A stretch of 64,000 nt of DNA from RH-AL1 sp965198495 (GTDB lineage: Bacteria > Pseudomonadota > Alphaproteobacteria > Rhizobiales > Beijerinckiaceae): assembly GCA_965198495.1 (NCBI GenBank), contig CBDAPL010000001.1, positions 124,001 to 188,000 on the forward strand. The letters are read 5' to 3'. The position numbers were made by a program, and so were the translations under genes. Shown here in pieces: positions 61,016-64,000 of the stretch. Under the pieces are notes generated by a model, which worked only from the letters and a program-made list of their open reading frames with translations, searched no databases and was not told the origin of the DNA. How positions within the stretch are numbered: position 1 is the first letter of the stretch; each line of letters starts with the position of its first letter.

Positions 61016-61564
61016 ATGCGCCTGCCCCATGTCTTGATCGTGATCAGTGTCTCCCTGTCCGCCGTCCCGTTGCACGTCTCGGCCGAGGAGCTTAGGGGCA
61101 CAGCCAGGCGCGCATACGAGAAGGCTACAAGCGACGGCAGCCTATCGACGTCCTGCAGCGCGGGTTCGCCGGATTTCGTATTCTGGGCTGGCAAAACACC
61201 TTCGACCATAGAGGTGGGAGGCAATCCGCAGCCGGTCCAATTCGAACAACACAGGGTCGGCGACTACATTAGCAGGCCGTATCGGTGTCAGACGAGTGCA
61301 GGTTTGCTGACGATAACGACGAAACTGACCCACAGCATCAGCAACTCTCAATGCGGCGCCGGCAATGATTTCATTGCTAGGTTTGAAGTCTCGCACGTCG
61401 GTTCCTACTCGGACGACTTCCTAGTCGATGGATGCGGCGGCACCTCCGGGCTTCTCATACAACGGAAACACGTCCTGTTCTGCCGTATGCCCGACGATGA
61501 CAAGGCCGGCGTGGGACATTGCGCGGAAGCTGCCGATGCCGCGGGTCCGAGACAGTTACGCTAG
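61016..61564 (+). CDS. Secreted hypothetical protein
   Basis: 182 residues from ATG 61016. A Sec signal peptide (LPHVLIVISVSLSAVPLHVSA) is followed by a mature part with at least six cysteines (SCSAG, YRCQTS, SQCGAG, DGCGG, LFCRMP, GHCAEA), which suggests disulfides in the periplasm. I do not recognise the family. Confidence 0.6.
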   Translation: MRLPHVLIVISVSLSAVPLHVSAEELRGTARRAYEKATSDGSLSTSCSAGSPDFVFWAGKTPSTIEVGGNPQPVQFEQHRVGDYISRPYRCQTSAGLLTITTKLTHSISNSQCGAGNDFIARFEVSHVGSYSDDFLVDGCGGTSGLLIQRKHVLFCRMPDDDKAGVGHCAEAADAAGPRQLR

Positions 61565-61621
61565 AGCGGCTTATAGGGAAGCTGCAGCCGAAAGGTGGAG
61601 AGGGTATCCGTCCGCCGCAGC

Positions 61622-61870
61622 ATGCAGAAAGTCGAGAAGGCAGACGTCAACGAGCAGCGTTTTCCGGCCGAGGTGACTCCGGGCGTGGTCGTCTTGCCCG
61701 ACAAGCGGATCCCGCTCGTACCGAACATCGGCATCGTCGTCGGACGGGATGTGGTGCTCGTGGCTGATTGCGGTCTTGGGCCTGAAAGCGGGGAAAGCGT
61801 CATCAAGCTCGCCCGCCGACTCGCGCCGTGCCGGAGTGTCGTGCTGACGGTGACGCATGCCCACCGTAAG
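61622..61870 (+). pseudogene. N-terminal stub of an MBL-fold hydrolase
   Basis: Reads VTPGVVVLPDKRIPLVPNIG, IVVGRDVVLVADCGLGPESG and VVLTVTHAH, the first strands of a metallo-beta-lactamase fold. The zinc motif HxHxDH is cut at its first histidines: after THAH the sequence is unrelated and belongs to an antisense MFS fragment. Confidence 0.75.
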
Positions 61871-62320
61871 AGGGCCAACTCGGCTTTAATATTGGCGTCA
61901 TGTCCGCGCAATTGCAGCAGCGCGGCACGTGCCTTCTCCGTGTACCCATGCCGGCCAGCCATCGCGGCGTCTCCGGCAAGAACAACATGCCGGTGGCCAG
62001 CAAGATGCCAGGTACGCCGCCCAGCCCAGCATCCACCGCCATGCGCCGTCTGCGGCCAAGGCATACCCGATCAGGTAGGAGCCGAGAATTCCCACCGTGA
62101 CCGCCAGCTGATTGAATGACACAAGCGCCCCACGCTCCTTCGCTGGGGCTATCTCTGCCAAGTATAGCGGCGTCAGCATGGACGCACCACCAATCCCGGT
62201 GCCGACCAGCAGGCGTCCAGCAAGCAGTAAAGTGAGATCCGGGGCCAATGCCGAGACGGCCGCGCCGGCGACAAAGATCATCGATGTTACGAGAAAAAAT
62301 TCGCGGTGACCTCTTGAAGC
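61810..62320 (-). pseudogene. Fragment of a sugar-porter MFS transporter
   Basis: Several frames together give FLVTSMIFVAGAAVSALAPD, LLVGTGIGGASMLTPLYLAE, RGALVSFNQLAVTVGILGSY, then GVPGILLATGMLFLPETPRW and HGYTEKARAALLQLRGHDAN. These are transmembrane helices 2-6 of a sugar porter family protein. Frameshifts occur near 62040 and 61960, and both ends are cut. Confidence 0.75.
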
Positions 62321-62344
62321 CAGTTTTTGGCTCTCCCAACTCAT

Positions 62345-62434
62345 TTTCTGTCGAGGCCGTAAGGCTCGATCGCAAGGGGGATTATGCCCGTTGTGGCGGT
62401 CCCCATCACCATGTTGCTCAAGGAGAATGTGGCT
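62345..62434 (+). promoter_or_regulatory. ROSE-like RNA thermometer leader of hsp20
   Basis: The leader ends CAUGUUGCUCAAGGAGAAUG. The UUGCU motif faces the AAGGAG ribosome binding site and CCAU/GUGG could close the stem, as in alphaproteobacterial ROSE elements of small heat-shock genes. An upstream CGAGGCC-GTAA-GGCTCG hairpin (near 62358) fits a multi-stem leader. Confidence 0.55.
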
Positions 62435-62926
62435 ATGAGAACCTACGATTTTGCGCCCCTCTACCGCTCTACCGTCGGCTTCGACCGGCTGTTCGATCTG
62501 CTCGTCAGCGGAACCACGCGCCCTGACTGGCCGCCCTATGACATCGAGAAGAAGAGCGAGAACGAGTACCGCATCACGATGGCTGTCGCCGGCTTCAAGC
62601 AAGACGAGGTCGAGCTGACCCAGCACGGCACTAACCTGTATGTGATGGGTAAGAAGGTTACGCCGGAAGGTGAGCGTCAGGTCCTGCACCAGGGCATCGC
62701 TGGCCGCAGCTTCAAGCAGACGTTCAGCCTGGCGGATCACGTCAAGGTCGCGGGCGCCAGCCTCGAAGATGGCCTGCTGTCGATCAACCTGGTACGCGAG
62801 GTGCCAGAGCAGCTCAAGCCGCGTCGGATCGAGATCGGGAACGCCTCGGCGGCCGTCAGCAGCCAGGACAACCACCAGCAGCAGGCGCTCGAAGGCGGTC
62901 CGGAAGCGGAACGTAAGGCCGCGTAA
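62435..62926 (+). CDS. Small heat-shock protein, Hsp20/IbpA family
   Basis: 163 residues from ATG 62435, AAGGAG 9 bases upstream. Alpha-crystallin domain: RPDWPPYDIEKKSENEYRIT, MAVAGFKQDEVELTQHGTNL, YVMGKK, RSFKQTFSLADHVKVAGASL, EDGLLSINLVREVPE. The N-terminal DFAPLYRSTVGFDRLFDLL is IbpA-like. It is an ATP-independent holdase binding unfolded proteins. The stop codon lies in the loop of a strong hairpin. The flanking genes are truncated, so this is the only intact gene of the patch. Confidence 0.92.
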   Translation: MRTYDFAPLYRSTVGFDRLFDLLVSGTTRPDWPPYDIEKKSENEYRITMAVAGFKQDEVELTQHGTNLYVMGKKVTPEGERQVLHQGIAGRSFKQTFSLADHVKVAGASLEDGLLSINLVREVPEQLKPRRIEIGNASAAVSSQDNHQQQALEGGPEAERKAA

Positions 62927-62935
62927 CGCGGCCTT
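62915..62935 (+). terminator. Hairpin containing the hsp20 stop codon
   Basis: AAGGCCGCG-TAA-CGCGGCCTT, a perfect 9-bp stem with the TAA stop codon as loop. No strong T-run follows, so it may be a weak terminator or RNA-stability element. Confidence 0.6.
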
Positions 62936-63004
62936 CCCTCAAATCTGCGGTTTTGCCCTCCGGCGAATGGTCGGGGGGCTTCAGTGCGGAGGACGGAGAT
63001 GACG

Positions 63005-63630
63005 GATCCGCTCTGGTAGCCGGTCTTGTAGTTCGCCGTGTTGATCTCTTGGAAAAAGCGAGCGGAGAGCTCGTAGCCAGGATCCATGTAGGAGAAGGTG
63101 ACCGTCGGTATGAACATAGTCCAAGGAGTGCCGATGTTGCTGAGACCGGCAGGGCCCGAGATAGATCCATCGGGAACGTAGGCCCCGAGTTCGAGCTTCG
63201 CGAAGAAGCGGTGTTCGCGAGATACCACGTTAGCTCTAGCTAGGGGCTCGATCAGCGTGTTGTGCACGCCGAGGGCCGTGAAGTTGACGGGGCTGCCGAG
63301 CGTGGCGGTGAAGAACGGTTGGAACAGGGCCGCGCTGTAAGTCGCGCCGAAGATTTCCCAACCCGGAACGTAGAGGGCGCCAATGGCCGCGCCCGTAACA
63401 TCGGCCGACGGGTTGACACCGTCGGCGATCGGCGCCCCCGCGCCCGTCAAGTGACCTTCATAGGCGAAAGGCTCGATGAAGGCGTAGAGTCCGAGCGGAG
63501 GGGTCGCCGCGCCGCCGGCCGACCCGTGTGTCAGGCCATTGGGTTGCTGTAAGCCAAGAAAGCCGTATTCGTACGCGTCGGCGGACGAACACCCCAATCC
63601 AACGACCACCGCGCCGGCGGCGGCCCACAT
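63005..63630 (-). pseudogene. SphA-like outer-membrane protein, 3' end cut off
   Basis: From ATG 63630 with a signal peptide (MWAAAGAVVVGLGCSSADAY). Then comes SphA/phenol-degradation-type barrel sequence: PPLGLYAFIEPFAYEG, ALYVPGWEIFGATYSAALFQ, TFSYMDPGYELSARFFQEIN, YKTGYQSG. Homology stops at about 63005, and the open frame continues antisense through the hsp20 gene, so the last part of the barrel is missing. Confidence 0.7.
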
Positions 63631-63873
63631 CTTCGTCTTTGAACCATGACAACCCGCAACTGACACAAAACTGTGTTGCGAATGATGCGTGGTGGTTCTG
63701 GGTTTCGTTATCCATGCGTCCGGTGCATACAAGACGCTTTTAGCCCTATTTCGCTGGAGCTGTTGCAGATCGCAAATATTCGAATGTCGTTTCGAGCTAA
63801 TGCCAGCGCTTTCCGGATAGCTATTCCGTTCCCATTCGCGCCAAAGTCCGTCTGGAAATATTATGGGCGCGAT

Positions 63874-64000
63874 ATGCTGGATAAAACGGCAAACGTAAAT
63901 TCCTTAAAGCCTTTCCGAAGGATTTGTATCATCGGTTCCGGCATCAGCGGCCTCGTCGCCGCGAAGGTGATGCGCGAACGCAGCAATACTGTCACCGTCT
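63874..64000 (+). CDS. Flavin-dependent monooxygenase, N-terminal part
   Basis: Begins at ATG 63874 and runs out of the window. Residues 17-32 (RICIIGSGISGLVAAKVM) are an FAD-binding Rossmann GxGxxG motif typical of flavin-containing monooxygenases. The substrate cannot be inferred. Confidence 0.7.
   Translation, partial: MLDKTANVNSLKPFRRICIIGSGISGLVAAKVMRERSNTVTV

Overview
The window is GC-rich accessory DNA from a bacterium, most likely an alphaproteobacterium of the Hyphomicrobiales (Methylobacterium/Bradyrhizobium-like). Support: two sites match the alphaproteobacterial LexA box GTTC-N7-GTTC, an Hsp20 gene carries a ROSE-like leader, and DUF2924, DUF3489, an SphA-like outer-membrane protein and a DUF3142 protein are present. 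There is no rRNA gene, I saw no tRNA and no CRISPR array, and almost every gene is mobile-element, defence or horizontally acquired cargo.

Layout. (1) Unit I, about 1-13.5 kb, is an integrative element. A leftward operon (small ORF, DUF2924, large serine recombinase, broken here) faces a LexA box and a rightward operon (ImmA/IrrE-type peptidase, unknown protein). Then come an excisionase-like HTH, a RepA-like ATPase, a terminase-small-subunit-like protein, a ParB-domain DNA methyltransferase with an overlapping small gene, redox/efflux cargo (quinone reductase, alcohol dehydrogenase, MFS pump, LysR) and a right-end module (DUF3489, small serine recombinase, repeats). (2) Defence island, 14.1-37 kb: a three-gene unknown/PLD/SNF2 system, convergent with a Druantia type III pair (DruH-DruE), then a type I restriction-modification operon hsdR-hsdM-hsdS coupled to a GIY-YIG protein. 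A metallophosphoesterase and a partner of unknown function follow. (3) 39.6-44.3 kb is decay: a lipoprotein gene, a RecD-like helicase pseudogene, a tyrosine-recombinase stub, a broken IS630 and fragments of a third copy of the recombinase module. (4) 44.4-47.2 kb carries a periplasmic protein and a DUF3142 protein. (5) Unit II, 47.3-60.8 kb, is a second, diverged copy of Unit I. It has an intact recombinase operon and LexA box but different cargo: a DUF6499-like protein, a PGN_0703-type restriction endonuclease between two methyltransferase wrecks, MYG1, an RHH-like protein, SRAP and an SNF2 helicase. It ends with the same DUF3489/recombinase/repeat module. (6) 61-64 kb is a patchwork of truncated genes around an intact Hsp20 gene, ending in the start of a flavoprotein monooxygenase.

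Main reading: two homologous integrative elements with the same end modules and different cargo flank a dense anti-phage island. Their recombinase operons appear to be under SOS control. Several genes in Unit II, one in Unit I and the IS carry single-base indels, which may be decay or assembly error.
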